64,000 nucleotides of DNA from Parapristionchus giblindavisi (taxonomy: Eukaryota > Nematoda > Chromadorea > Rhabditida > Diplogasteridae), in contig CALSFV010000249.1 of assembly GCA_943737045.1 (NCBI GenBank), forward strand, positions 248,001-312,000, read 5' to 3'. Under the pieces are notes generated by a model. That model was not told where the DNA came from. It saw only the letters and a program-made list of their open reading frames with translations, and did not search any database. Made by a program: the position numbers and the translations under genes. Positions within the stretch are counted from its first letter, which is position 1; each line of letters begins with the position of its first letter. Below are positions 1 to 12,300 of the stretch, one piece after another.

Positions 1-1055
1 GTGTTAGGAGTGTCACCGGCCCTTATTACACAAAACAGTAGAAATTTCCTGTTTGTGCCCTCAGGATATTAGGAAAAATAATTTAAGTGCGAAAAAGTTT
101 AAAAATCATAATTTCCCAAATCGTTGAGATGAAGTCTAAATATCATTTGCGATGCGTCTAGGGTGCACAGACCTAGCTAAATCACTATTAGCATCGAATG
201 CGCTTTGATTCCTAAAACGCTTTTTGACTCAAAATTTTGTTTTTTTCGGACTAATCATCGCTTGTTCTAGATTGCTGCAGAATTTTCTGACCAGGTGTTG
301 TAGTTTAAGCAATTCTTCATCGATTTCACTTAAAATTGGGTTCTCCACCCAGTTGTCGAATTTTTCGCTCTAACTTCCGTTATCGATGGTTTTCCCGAAC
401 AAATGCTGTATTTTCCAAACGATTTGTGCGGAATGTGGTCTACTCAAAGTTTAGAGGTGAGACGAGTAAAATGACACAAGAATTCCATCACTGGATCAAT
501 TTGAAAATTTCGATTTTCATGACATCATGGTCCGAAAATTTCAAAATTTCTCAAGTTTAAAATGTTTTCATTAATGTGGCGTATTGTGAAGTACTAATGA
601 TGTGAATAATATTGAGCCGATGCTCAATGGCTGATCTCTGCCTTCAACCATTTTTTTTTTGAAAATTTTCGTTCTGAATGCGTGCGAAAAATCAGAATTG
701 TATTTGAATCAGTTTCCAACTTGCTTTCTGTAACATCCTGTCATAGTACTTTGCAATGCACATAATCAATAGGAAAATCGTTAATTTTCGAAAATTATTT
801 TTTTAATAATGAATTAGCAAGGTCTGTGCACTCTAGACGCATCGCAAATGATATTTAGACTTCATCTCAACGATTTGAGAAATTATGATTTTTAAACGTT
901 TTCGCACTTAAATTATTTTTCCTAATATCCTGAGGGCACAAACAGGAAATTTCTACTGTTTTGTGTAATAAGGGCCGGTGACACTCCTAACACCCAAGTA
1001 TGGACCCCCAGTTCTCATTGCTAGCGCAACGTGTCCGGGGGTGGTCGAGTCTTAT
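1..1055. mobile_element. Foldback element FB1, copy a (left end cut by window)
   Basis: Bases 1-220 reappear inverted at about 815-993: both arms carry the block around GTGTTAGGAGTGTCA and the block around ATTTAGACTTCATCTCAACG. The right end continues through GTGTCCGGGGGTGGTCGA to a terminal GAGTCTTA near 1055. The same arms bound the larger copy at 11092-13371, and related internal sequence occurs at 37790-38120 and 38936-39145. No transposase reading frame is present, so it is non-autonomous. Confidence 0.8.
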
Positions 1056-1208
1056 CGGACATCTCTCTTAAGGTGGGAAATACGAGAATCGAGTTATCGA
1101 TGATTTTATTGCCATAAATTGTTCTCGAGTGTTCTCAAAGACATTCACGAGATCTACACTTGTTTTGAAAAATCGCCTTCAGAATACAAATAGATTGATC
1201 ATTTTCAG

Positions 1209-1325
1209 GGATTGACCTATTTGGTATACACATACAAGTTCTCCCACCATCCATCAAGACTTCGTTCAAAGGCATCCGTCGTTTCGCTAAGGTGTAAACA
1301 ATTTCGACCAGATGCGCTCGCATAA
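1209..1325 (+). pseudogene. Last exon of a third chemoreceptor paralogue (C)
   Basis: A TTTTCAG acceptor precedes 39 codons including TAA that begin GLTYLVYTYKFSHHPSRLRS. This matches the final exon of receptor A (14001-14108) and receptor B (33301-33176): the end of helix 7 plus a basic cytoplasmic tail ending PDALA, as in B. The preceding exon of the family is not found between the foldback element and this exon. The rest of the gene is therefore either left of the window or lost. I call it a remnant, but a live gene with a transposon-filled intron is possible. Confidence 0.7.
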
Positions 1326-2668
1326 AATATTAGCACAATCTCATTCTTCGATAAATCGATTATCGACCAAAAAAACAAAAAAAAACCGTATAACTAGTGC
1401 AGTGCAGTGTAGTGCAGAGCAAGCAAGATGAGCCAGTAGTAGTCCGTATAAAATTTACTTTTCTAAACGCCTTGCTACTACATGATACAAAAAAACAGAA
1501 GTGTTCTCTGCTGAACAGAGAAATATTTGATGAGTGTCCTATCCCCGTCCCCCTTACTACCTTATTTCGTTCTTTTCATACTTTTTAAAGCCCCTTTTTA
1601 TCCCTTTAAAAAATCATTATCATTTCTAGTGAGAGTATTTATTATGTTATTTACTATTTGTTCTCTTATTTCGATTGTCTAGTTCATGCGTGAGAATGTG
1701 ATAAAAAATAATAACTCGTTCATATCACAAAGAATCACACGACGTTCCCTACTTCCCTTGCTTCTCTTCGCCCATTTGTTTTCTCACATCGCTAGTTATT
1801 ATGTTTTTACTTGACTAACACCGCGACCTAGTTTAATTACCCAACTTTGAGGACTATGGACAACTCAGACAGACTGGGAAAGGTGTGATTACTAGTGGCG
1901 ACACAGAATGGAAAATATGTGATTATTATTAACCGGAGTTCCGCATTCGTGCATTTCTACGACCGATGCGAGAATGACCGAAATGATGAAAAGTCGTTCT
2001 GCATGATTTTGCAGCATCTTTTCGTGCAAAGTCGTGCATTGGCCATTTATTTAAAAGTTATACAAAGTAACGTCAACGTTGAAGCAACAACAACATCGAA
2101 AATTGTAAATATAACAACGACGAAATGCGAAATCAGCAGGCTACAGCAATCTCACTTCTTACTAACCCGTTGTTGAACATTTCAAATACATGTTTCAGCT
2201 TTTTGAACTGTATTTTTTACAATTTCGAATCGAATTTTTTTTGGATAGAATTTCAAATTACAAATAAACTGTATGACTTCACGTTATATAAATAAGTCTC
2301 CCCTTGTTTGACAGTTTTTTCTCACCTTACGCACACCTCCCCCACACTCCCTCTGTTTATTCACCATACATTTATGAGAGTATTTATGCTATTTATTTAT
2401 ATTATTTAGCTATTTATGAGAGTCTTTCATCATTACATCCACCCGCATTGTTCTCGTTGCGCTCTCCGGTGTACACTCATAAAATATATAATTGTTTATC
2501 AGAAAAGCTATTGTTTATCAACAACTATCGAACTACGAGGCATTACTCGACCCGTATCGAGACAAAAAAACAATCAAAATAGAGAAGTTCAGGCTGTAAC
2601 AGCGGACGAGTGGCATGATGGGGATTCAGAGACACCCGTAAATTGCTATATTATGATTTACTGCCTGC
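1326..2668. other. No supported gene
   Basis: Low-complexity AT-rich sequence with short open frames only. A stretch near 1435-1540 resembles 25195-25270 (both contain GTCCGTATAA and GCCTTGCTACT), so part of it is dispersed repeat. No exon with convincing splice sites or family similarity was found. Confidence 0.5.
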
Positions 2669-2900
2669 ACTCACGGCAAATTCTCTTAGATGTAAGTTGT
2701 CTAACTGTTCAGGCATAGAGAAAGGTTATCTCACTCCAAACTCTCTCAAAAGGACACGTTGGATAATACTCTCTCGCTCGAGGTAGTAACGGGGACAGGA
2801 GTAAGCTAACTAAGTTATCTCACATTTGAGAGAACAGGTCTCTAACTGTCGCATGTTAGATAACCTATGACTCAAATATGAGTTAGTTTGCCGTCAGTGT
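2669..2900. mobile_element. MITE with ACTCACGGCAAA ends
   Basis: The left end ACTCACGGCAAA matches, inverted, the right end TTTGCCGTCAGTG. The interior (TTCTCTTAGATGTAAGTTGT; CTAACTAAGTTATCTCACAT) is shared with 14327-14852, where another MITE has been inserted inside. No coding potential. Confidence 0.65.
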
Positions 2901-3572
2901 GAGGTAAATTGTTGTGACTTGCTCTGTTAGACTCAAACGGGCACACAAAAGTGTATAAAACCATCAATGTACTTGTTTGATTTAATTTAATTTATCATAC
3001 ATTGAATAAATGTGACAACAAGTGATGAATGAATAATGTGAATAATGTTGAGGCGAGGGGGTCGGAGAGAGGGAGGGAAGGATCTCACTGTGTATCGTCG
3101 CTTCCAGGTTCAATATATTAGGACTTGTATGATCCAGAAGTGTGAAGCAACAGCATGCCGTGATGTGCGCGAGAGCACCCTTGAGAACCCCGATCCCAAC
3201 AAATTGAGTGTTTGACTACGACAGAATTCACTGATTTTAGTTGATTCTTAGGCAAGCGGCCTCGTCTGGCAGTCTGCTCCAAGTGCTACTCCCTCATCTC
3301 TTATCAAGCGGACAATCTGACCTCCCCAGTCCTTTTCTCGCTCGGTATGTTATTATCATTGCCATTCATCACTCTCCTTCGGCCTCATGCCATTCTCTTG
3401 AAAGAGACTTTTCCATAGCATTGTGGATCGAGAGAGAGAGAGAAAGGTCTACTGGTGAAAGGCCTAGATGTTAGTTGGAGTCCCGGATCAATGTCGTCGA
3501 TTTATTCGTATATTTCTCTATTACATCAAATGTTTATGTTCATAATCACATTGACAGAAGGAATGAGGAGCG

Positions 3573-5019
3573 ATGGAGCATCTGACGCTGTTGTTGCTGC
3601 TTCTTTCTGTACCTTTTTCTGCCTGTACCATCTTAGAGGTAATAACGGATAGATCGTACTGCGATCATCTCCGATGCGAGTTTCGAGGAGTGGGCGAGCA
3701 TTGCAAGCTTACCACCGGCTTCAGCCAACCCAACCAAGTGGTGAGAGAAAGAGAGGAAATACGGGGGGGGGGGGGTGATCATTTTGCCAACGGATCATAA
3801 ATCGGTTAGAAGATGACCTGTGGCAATAAAAGTTGTACCATTGTTATCAGTAGGGGTGTACGGTATTGTGCTACCGTAACCGTCTGAATCTCGAACTGAT
3901 TTTTTCGGGCGACGGCTGAAGTCGAAAAATTCATGATGCTCCGAGACCAAATACTACCATTATATCAATAGTGAGCCAACTTTTATCTTTTTGGATACCA
4001 TAACTCGACCTACCGTAATCTAAAAGGGGTTTGCAATAAATTTCGCTATAATATTGTAGGGTACGGTAACTTGATTACGGTAGTTCGGGTTACGGAATCC
4101 AGAAAGATAAAAGTTGGCTCACTGTTGATATAATGCAACTAGTATTTCGTGTCGGAGTATCATGAATTTTTTGACATCGGCAATTTCAACCATGAATGTC
4201 ATGTTATGTCATGGGTCGACTGAGAAAAAATCAGTTCGCGATACCCGACGGTTAAGTTAACATAATACCGTACACGTACTGATAACAATGGTACAACTTT
4301 TATTGCCACTGGCCATCTCCTAACCGATTTATGATCCGTTGGAGAAATGATCACCCCCACCCCCCGGAAATACACTGATACATCGTTACATTTCCCGTAC
4401 GTGCCTACGCCCTACGACGTAACCTCGTCCTCCGCGTCTCTGTCTACTGCGGAGGTTACGGCGAATGCACGTAAGGCAAATGTAACGATGTATAACTTGT
4501 AATATCAGAAGACCGTGCCGGATGCTATTCCAATCTCTCATCCATCACACACCGACGAGTCGGAGACCAGCATTCTTGCACGCGTACAGGTGAGAAGACC
4601 AAGAAGGGACCACAAAGGGAGAGTTAGGAGAGACTTTGGTATTTCGAAACATAAAGTATACAGACATAAAGTATATGTCACAGACTTGAATTAGGCTTGA
4701 AGTCTATTTCAAGAGAAAGAAAAGTTGACGAAATGCATTGCGGTACCACACTACTTTAACAATAAGTAGACTTACGAGTCTACTGCAAATGCAGACTTTC
4801 AGTAGACTTTAACTTTCGAAATACCAGAGGAGAGAGAAACGGTTGCAGGTTCAATTTCCTGTGAATACGTTCACCGTGGCGAACGACGTCGTCGTGGGCG
4901 AGCAGTGTGAGGGAAGACGGCTGTGGTGCAATGGGATTTGGTCGTATTTCGCCGACGATTACGACGATTTTCTCAAGCTCCTACAATGGCACAAATTCCC
5001 ACCGAAGCTCCAATGCTGA
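3573..5019 (+). CDS. Secreted six-cysteine protein, three exons, function unknown
   Basis: Exons 3573-3740, 4509-4589 and 4849-5019 join in phase 0 and give 139 residues ending TGC TGA. The first 18 residues (MEHLTLLLLLLSVPFSAC) form a signal peptide with a leucine core. The mature part has six cysteines in two groups: YCDHLRC plus HCKL in exon 1, then EQCEGRRLWC and a C-terminal LQC in exon 3, enough for three disulfides. Exon 2 supplies a Ser/Thr-rich linker. All splice sites are GT-AG (GTGAGA, GTGAGA; ATATCAG, TTGCAG). Intron 1 contains an 8-bp-TSD foldback element and intron 2 a GGTATTTCG MITE, yet the frame is intact. I do not recognise the family. Confidence 0.7.
3763..4365. mobile_element. 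Foldback MITE with 8-bp target duplication (hAT-like)
   Basis: An inverted repeat spans the whole element: poly-G, TGATCATTT, GGATCATAAATCGGTTAG and AAAGTTGTACCATTGTTATC all recur inverted at the right end. GGAAATAC is present on both sides (3755-3762 and 4366-4373), an 8-bp target duplication. A relative with its own 8-bp duplication lies at 27305-27909. It sits in intron 1 of the secreted six-cysteine gene. Confidence 0.85.
4638..4825. mobile_element. MITE of the GGTATTT family, built of AAGTCTACTT palindromes
   Basis: GGTATTTCGAAA at the left is inverted at the right as TTTCGAAATACC. The interior consists of short palindromic words such as AGTAGACTT and AAGTCTACTT. Further copies are at 8040-8243, 8782-8937 and 59573-59736. 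Located in intron 2 of the secreted six-cysteine gene. Confidence 0.75.
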
Positions 5020-5387
5020 CCCTATCTGATCTGCAATGTCGAAAACGCTAGTAATTCATTGTAGGAGTGCTTTGACCTTCGGAACCTGTGAATTCAAAAG
5101 GTTTTGCAGATCTTTTATTCTATTAGTAGTACTATTGGAAGTAGTATTATTAGAATGAGAGAGTTTTCTTTTTCTAATGTTCTTGTTTTCTCTTCTCGAA
5201 TTCTTGATATTTCTTCATTTCTTTTTTTCTCTCCTTCTCTCGAATTCTTTCAATTTCAGTCCGCTTTTAGGTATTTTCTTGTAGATATATTATTATTATC
5301 GTTAAAATGAGCATAAATGTTGTTTGATTGCGACCGTTCGTGCTTATGAGCATGTATCACATATAATATTTGTTCCATATTTTTCAG

Positions 5388-5774
5388 CCCCAATCTGCAA
5401 AATCATATGCCACTTGGAGAACCGAGGTGTTCGCATTATTCCCACGCTGGCATGTTCCGGGTCTGGAAGATCGAGTAAGGCGAGTTGGAGACGAAAGGAA
5501 ATGCGGGAGACCGCTCTTGACTCGTGAAAATTACCGCAATGGTTCTCCTTATCTTCATGGTCATATGACGACCACGATCCGAAGGTTTCGATCAAAGCAC
5601 TTATAAAGATTGGAGCATACAGCGTTGGTCTTTGCGAAGTTCGCTAGAAGGAAGAACGAACAATGCGACAGGCTAATCGAACGGATGAGGGCAACTGCCG
5701 AGACCCTATCGAACTCTTTGGAGAACCCTAATGACTACCCAGCTGATCCTAGTCGGCTGAATAAAGATATTTAA
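5388..5774 (+). CDS. Two 3'-terminal exons of an unidentified gene
   Basis: Exon 5388-5474 follows TTTTTCAG and ends at a strong donor GTAAGG. Exon 5623-5774 follows CATACAG and ends in TAA. Both junctions are phase 1, so the frame runs through 77 residues from PICKIICHLENRGVRI to PADPSRLNKDI. The second exon is charged and probably helical. An unspliced alternative frame over the same bases hits a TAA at 5604-5606, so the spliced model is preferred. The upstream exon that should supply the incoming phase was not found; the secreted gene just upstream ends in its own stop at 5019. Function unknown. Confidence 0.45.
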
Positions 5775-5843
5775 ATGTAAAATGTAAATCTGACACTTTC
5801 ATTATATCACCAGTCAATGCGTAGTTAATGCAGTCCTTCTACC

Positions 5844-6094
<251 letters not shown>

Positions 6095-6270
6095 GATACA
6101 AACGTGAAAGGTGCGAAAGAAAAAAAAGAAAAAAAGCGCTCTTCGCCCTGTCGGCGACAGAGAAAAAAAATCAACCGGAGAAAGAGATATTTTTTTTCGT
6201 TGACCATTAAATCACCCAGCGTTGACCGCCCAAAAATAGATCAAGGCACTGATGTCGCTCAAACATTATG

Positions 6271-6533
6271 TATTGAGCGTATAAAAATCACTTGTTTAAT
6301 TTGTAGAAGAGACTTTCTTGTTTAGTATGGTTCAGAAACTATGCCTCTGATCTCTTTTATATATAATATAGCGCGCGGCGAAGGTCAGCCGGGTTAGAGA
6401 GAGGCAGCGGAGAGACAATCAATAGGCGGGGCGAGATGTAGAAGGCTACATCTCGACCGCCTCTAGATTGTGACTTCCGTTCGTTAGCACCGTTTGTCAT
6501 TTTCTTATGCAAGTACATTTTATACGCACAATA
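6271..6533. mobile_element. MITE R1 (TTGAGCGTATAAAA ends, TA flanks)
   Basis: The left end TATTGAGCGTATAAAAATCA matches the inverted right end (TTTTATACGCACAATA). Inside is a perfect hairpin, CGAGATGTAG-AAGG-CTACATCTCG (6430-6453). Other copies: 14110-14326 (opposite orientation), and one split by a foldback insertion (17253-17340 plus 19710-19884). Confidence 0.8.
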
Positions 6534-7290
6534 CATTGCGAACTACAGCGAAAAGATGGACGGAGTCTAATCACATTTAGAGGTGGAGCTAATGCGGGTT
6601 TGCATTTGTTAGGTCGCACGCCGAGTGTTTTGTTCCCAAGTGGAAAACCCCTGATTGTTAACTGTTGTACCGTAAGAAGTTACCGCAACCATGGATCAAT
6701 AATGGATGACTACCGTAATTTTTATCCATTAATTTTATGACCCACCAGGGTGTTCCACTTGGAACGTTGTTAAACATACAATGCTTTCCTTAATTCTTCT
6801 TCTATCTCGCTTTGCATATCGTGCTTCATCTTGCCCAATGTATATTCTAGTCAAATTCGCCTGATGTTGGCATGCCAGGGGTGTCGTTTATCATAACTGG
6901 TATGCACTATATTCACAGTTTTGGTCTTAGGGGCAGAAGCCTTCTTGAATGTGCCCTCTGAAAACTGACCTATGACAACATTCATACTTTTCAACTCTTT
7001 CCGGATCAAACCCTTCATACACTCTTCTTACACTTATCTCAATGTTCCTATAGCCATGCATTTCATCTACAAACTTAAGCTTCCAACTGTTAATTGCATT
7101 GCTACACGAGGAAGTAAGAAAGATAAATAATGGAATCTAATCGCTGGTCGTCCAGGAAAAAAGCTTTGAATCTTAGACTTTCGTCATCTATAAGCAATAA
7201 CACCCATGATAGACTGTCTGAGACTGAGTTGAAGAGTCGAAGATTAGCTAAGAATGGAATACGTCTACAGAATAAATTGAGGCTCGCCCG

Positions 7291-7385
7291 AGACCTCGAG
7301 CTTCAAGACCTCAAGTCTTACCACCTCAAGCCTCAAGACCTCAAGCCTTACGACCTCAAACTTCAAGACCTCAAGTCTTACTACC
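7291..7385 (+). repeat. Minisatellite with CCTCAAG / TTACGACCTCAAG units
   Basis: About four imperfect repeats of roughly 24 bp. They create a short open frame with LQDLKSY-type repeats from about 7130 to 7417. No splice sites or family support, so not called a gene. Confidence 0.6.
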
Positions 7386-7413
7386 ATTCGTGGACGACCT
7401 TTTCGCTGGAAAT

Positions 7414-8937
7414 TTAACCTCTTTCAATGGTCTCTTCGACGCACAATGCTTTCTCGTTGTTCGAGAATAGAGAAATAGTGTGCGCAATGAACATTGAGAG
7501 AGGTAACGCTCCCTCTAAAATCGGGTTGGGCGCGATGCATAAAACGGGCGGTACACTGTCAAATTGAGGTGCTCTCTGGACATTTTGTTTTTTTTGTGAA
7601 TTTTGGCTAAATCGAGTAAGCCTTGTCGCTAGCGACAATACCGTAAACGTTTGCGTGTCACTATCGACAATCAATCGGTGAGAGGCATAGATTCAATTAC
7701 TGTTATCTAACATTCTTTAAAAAATACAGTATTGAAGCGCATGCGCTAAACCAAGCGCATGCGCTAAACCAATCATAATTATCCCTAGAAATCACTCATA
7801 AATAAAGTCTGAATGCGACAACAAGTAAAGCACGCATAATTCAAAGCGCAAAATTAGAGCAACCAAAAATCATGCAGTACATAATATTTGAATGGAAGAA
7901 TAACACGGAAAGTACGTAAGCGGAAACTGTACTGTTACGCCTCCCACCTTACGTCGTTAGCTCCCATTAATGCGGTGTTACATTTACGCACACACGCCGT
8001 CTTACCGTTACGTTTGACGGTTTCGTTCGCTTAAACTCTGGTATTTTGCCACTTAAAGTCTACTTAAACTTTCCCACTTTGAGTAGACTTTAAGTAAACT
8101 TAAAGTGAGACGTAAGTCTACTTAAAGTGGTGTGGTATACTGTAATGCATTTCGTCAAATGTTCTTTCACTTAAAGTTTACTTAAAGTCTACTTAAAGTC
8201 TGTGACGTAGTTTAAGTAGACTTTAAGTGGCAAAATACCAGAGAAGGGGCCGATACCTTTGTCAGCGGTCTCTTCAACGCTCTACGCTCTCTCGTTGTTA
8301 GAGAACAGAGAAATAGTGTGCGCAATGAAAAACACTTGAGTTATGGGAGTAACGCAGCGCTGTGCATTTTGAAAAGACAAACGTGTAGCACTGTATTATC
8401 CTGTAAAAGTGTATCAAAATCGGCCCTTTCTGCCACTAGGAAATTTTTTTGTCTCCGATTTCGATGAAAAGCCTTTGATAGATGTGGTTGGGGGCCATGA
8501 AGGCCTACTTGATTGGGCCAAATCGCAGATCATAAATGTGATTACGGTGATAACACAATTTTACCCCCTGTTGCACATCAAAAAGCCATACCTTTTCACA
8601 TAAATTTCAATGGAAATCGGATATAACTGCTTAAAAATCTCCATTTGCAATAGTCTGTGCGCAAAAAATCACAACATAATAGGGATCAAATGAACATATT
8701 TAGTAAGATCCCTGTTTTAAATCCAGTATAAAAACCAATTGATCTATGAAGATGCCCTGCAATTGCTCACCCACTCCGGTATTTCAAAACTTGAAGTGTA
8801 CTCACACTTCCACTATAAGCAGACTTGTAAGTCTACTTAAAGTGAAAAAGTGACGTCACTCACTTGAAGTAGACTTAAAGTAAACTTCAAGTCTGTGACG
8901 TATTTTAAACAGACTTTAAATTTTGAAGAACCGGAGC
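7414..8937. repeat. Repeat-dense interval: two CTCTCGTTGTT elements and two GGTATTT MITEs
   Basis: Bases around 7420-7510 and 8255-8345 share CTCTCGTTGTT(C/A)GAGAA(T/C)AGAGAAATAGTGTGCGCAATGA with 13615-13720. The GGTATTT/AAGTCTACTT MITE occurs at 8040-8243 and 8782-8937. An 18-bp direct duplication, GAAGCGCATGCGCTAAACC, lies at 7734-7770. No gene recognised from 6534 to 9341. Confidence 0.65.
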
Positions 8938-9341
8938 ATGTGCGAATGTGATAAAGTACGAGCTTGACTTTGTTTTCCTAGTGTATTAATATTTGTTTAT
9001 AAGAAGAACTGTTAACTAACGATGTCAATTCATCTTCGATCCTATGTACTAAAGAATATTTTCATTGTGACCGCAATAAAATCACAAAAAAAACACATTT
9101 TGTATTTTCTTTAACATGGTCATTGCTCTGAGAAATTGTATACCTCCTTGTTCTTTTCTAAGGCTACTAAAAGGAAAAGAAAAGCAGTAAAACTCCAGTT
9201 ATTTCACAAACTCTGTAGCCTCCTTCATCATACTTTTTTAGCGACTTTTGAATGTCATATACATACATGCGATGATTCTTAATCCCATTGTTTCAACGAC
9301 CCCTTTGATTCTTCATAATTCCAGCCGATTTGTTATTTTAG

Positions 9342-12300
9342 ATGACTTTTTGGTACACTCTCTGTCGCACCATCATTACCCTCGAAGGATTGGTTGGAAT
9401 TCTCATAAACGCAACACTGGTCGTCATACTTGTGAGGCGTAGGCTGGCCCGAATCTCGGCGTCCTTCCAGATCGTCTTCCTTATTGCAACTTTACAAGGA
9501 CTAGCCGCTGCTATATGCTATTTCATAACAGTCTGTGTGAGTTATGCTGTGTTCTCAATTCACGAAATGAAAAGAAAATTCACACAGATAAAAAAGTGTC
9601 CAAACACCACCAGCACAGAGTACCTATTGTGTGATATGTGGAATATGGTTCGTTGAACGGAATATTTTGCAGGTTCATGCATTCGAAAAGGGTGCATTTA
9701 TCGGCGCCATGCTAGGACCTCTTACAGAAAACATGTCCCGAGAAGTGCAGAACCTGGTATATTTTACTGCCTATCGTGTTAGGGAAATTGCCAGCGTGCG
9801 GGCATTACTTTCATATGATTAAATCAATCAATACATCAATAAATCTTCAATACCAATATCTATATCTATAACTAATTAATAAATACATTCATTTAAGATG
9901 GTTTACTACCTCTGTGTTGTCATTTGTTCGGTATGGCAACTTGTGCCGCCTCCATGCATATTTCAATATCTATCTCTAACCAGGTACAGACCAGGGCAGT
10001 TCTGATAAAATATTAGGAAATTTCGGAAAATGGGAAAATCGGAAATCCTAGCCCTGATACAGATCACCGTGGGGCACGTTGTCACGACTAATTTTTTTTC
10101 CGTTGTATGAAAATAGTATAATAATCAACCACCATGGAAAACGAGTTTTGTACACACTTTTTGTAATTACACTCTCATTCAGGCCCAATTTGAGCACCGT
10201 AAATCGTTTCCTGATAGCCTATTCTCCAACTGTCTTCTTTGTTATCTATGATTTGGTATGTTTCTCTTATGGTTTCACAATTACAACGGTACACCAATTT
10301 GAATTCGGCGATTGAGTTTGCTGGACATAAAAGTAACTGTGGTTGGGACTTTTAAAAGAAAAAAAGCTATTTCGATATCTCTCTCGTACAAAAATAATAA
10401 TTTGTATCTTGGAAATCGGTGTCATTTGCTCAAAATCAACTCAATCAGCGTCAAAATCGTTTGCATATTTTTTTGTTACAGATTGCAACACCGACACTCT
10501 TTCCCGTTCCTCAATATGAGCAAGCTATAAGGATCGACGTCAAAAACGCTTATAAATTCGATGAAAACGAGACTTTCCGAGTGTTCGGAGCTCCGTTTCT
10601 CGCGAATCCTCCACTAGTCAGATTCAAAAATTTCGGAATTTTACCGATTGTATATTTTTCAGAATAATTCTGGACTAATCGAGCTGGCCGTAATTTGCAT
10701 CGGTGGTTCATATGTGATATGCTATGCCATCTTCTTAATTCTCAGTTTTAAGGTAGCTCGGTTTATTTATTAAAACGTATGAATAAAATTAATGAAGAAT
10801 TTTTCAATAAGCGAAAATCTATCGATTTTAGATTCGTGCCAATTTGCGAAGATTCGGTATAGCACTGAGCGAGAAGACAATCAAGATGCAGAAAGCCTTC
10901 TTGAGGGTGCAGATGCTTCAGGTATTACCAATAATATTATATATTTATCGACGCGTTGATTGTAAAACAACAATACGAAACGGAACAGAATAATAATGTG
11001 CTTCAAGAGATGAAAATAGATGACTAGATGATTATCGCGTTTTCATGTTCATTCTTATCATTCTATTTCAGTTTATTAAGAGAGATGGCCGTTAAGACTC
11101 GACCTCCCCGGACACGTGAGCTAGCAATGAGAACTGGGAGTCCATACTTGGGTGTTAGGAGTGTCATCGGCCCTTATTACACAAAACAGCTGAAATTTCC
11201 TGTTTGTGCCCTCAGGCTATTAGAAAAATTAATTTCAAAAATAAACATTTAAAAATCATAATTTCTCAAATTGTTGAGATGAAGTCTAAATACCATTTGC
11301 GATGCGTTTAGGGTGCACAGTGCTTGCTAATTCACTATTAGCATCGAATGTGCGTTGATTCCTAAACCACTTTTTTGACTCAAAATTGTGGTTTTTCCGG
11401 ACAAATCATCGATTGTTGTAGCCGCTGACAAACATTTCCGATCAGGTATTGTAGCCTAAGAAATTCTGCATCGATTTCACTTAAAACTAGGTTCTTCCCG
11501 TTAGAACATTTTTGCGAATTTTTCGCTCGAACTTCCGTCATAGATGGTTTTGCCGAACAAATGCTGTATTTTTCCAAACGATTTGTGCGGAATGTGGTCT
11601 GCTCAACGTTTAGAGGTGAGACGAGTAAAATGACACAAGAAGCGAATCAGTTGGATCAATTTGAAAATTTCGATTTTCATGACCCTGGGTCCGAATATTT
11701 CAAAATTTCTCAAGTTTGAAATGTTTTCATAGATGCGGCTTATTGTGAAGTACTAATGATGTAAGTAATATTCAGCCAATGCCCAATGGCTGATCTCTCC
11801 TTTCAACCATTTTTCGAAAATTTCGAGCTGAATGCGTGCGAAAATCAGAATTGTGGTTTAAAGGTGGTCCGGCGAATATTTTCGTGAACAAACTGTGAAG
11901 ACAGAAATATAGCCAAAGTTATTCTGCATACCGTTCATAGATTATTTTATTCTAATTCAGCTCATTGATCGCTAGATTCATGAACGAATCATGCTTGATG
12001 TACAGGCAAATTCGCGAAATTTTGAAAATAAGAAAGTTTGGCAATAGGTTTCGAACCCGCGACGTTATGCTAGCTAGACAGCGCATTTACCACTATACCA
12101 AGGGATAGATGCCTGGCCACGTTAATTTGTTGCATATCACAAATCTCTTGCACAAATGATGTTACGTATTTGCATAGACATTCTAGGGCCTCCATCTTTA
12201 ATCAGTTTCCAACTTGCTTTCTGTAACATTCTGTCATAGTACTTTACAATGTACATAATAAATATGAAAAACGTTTATTTTCGAAAATTCAAAAAAATTC

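Noticed and set aside
5604..5606. In-frame TAA suggesting a broken 128-codon gene at 5388-5774
   Set aside because: A phase-matched intron (donor GTAAGG at 5475, acceptor ending 5622) removes it in another frame.
7130..7417. 95-codon gene with LQDLKSY repeats
   Set aside because: Minisatellite-driven frame without splice sites or similarity.
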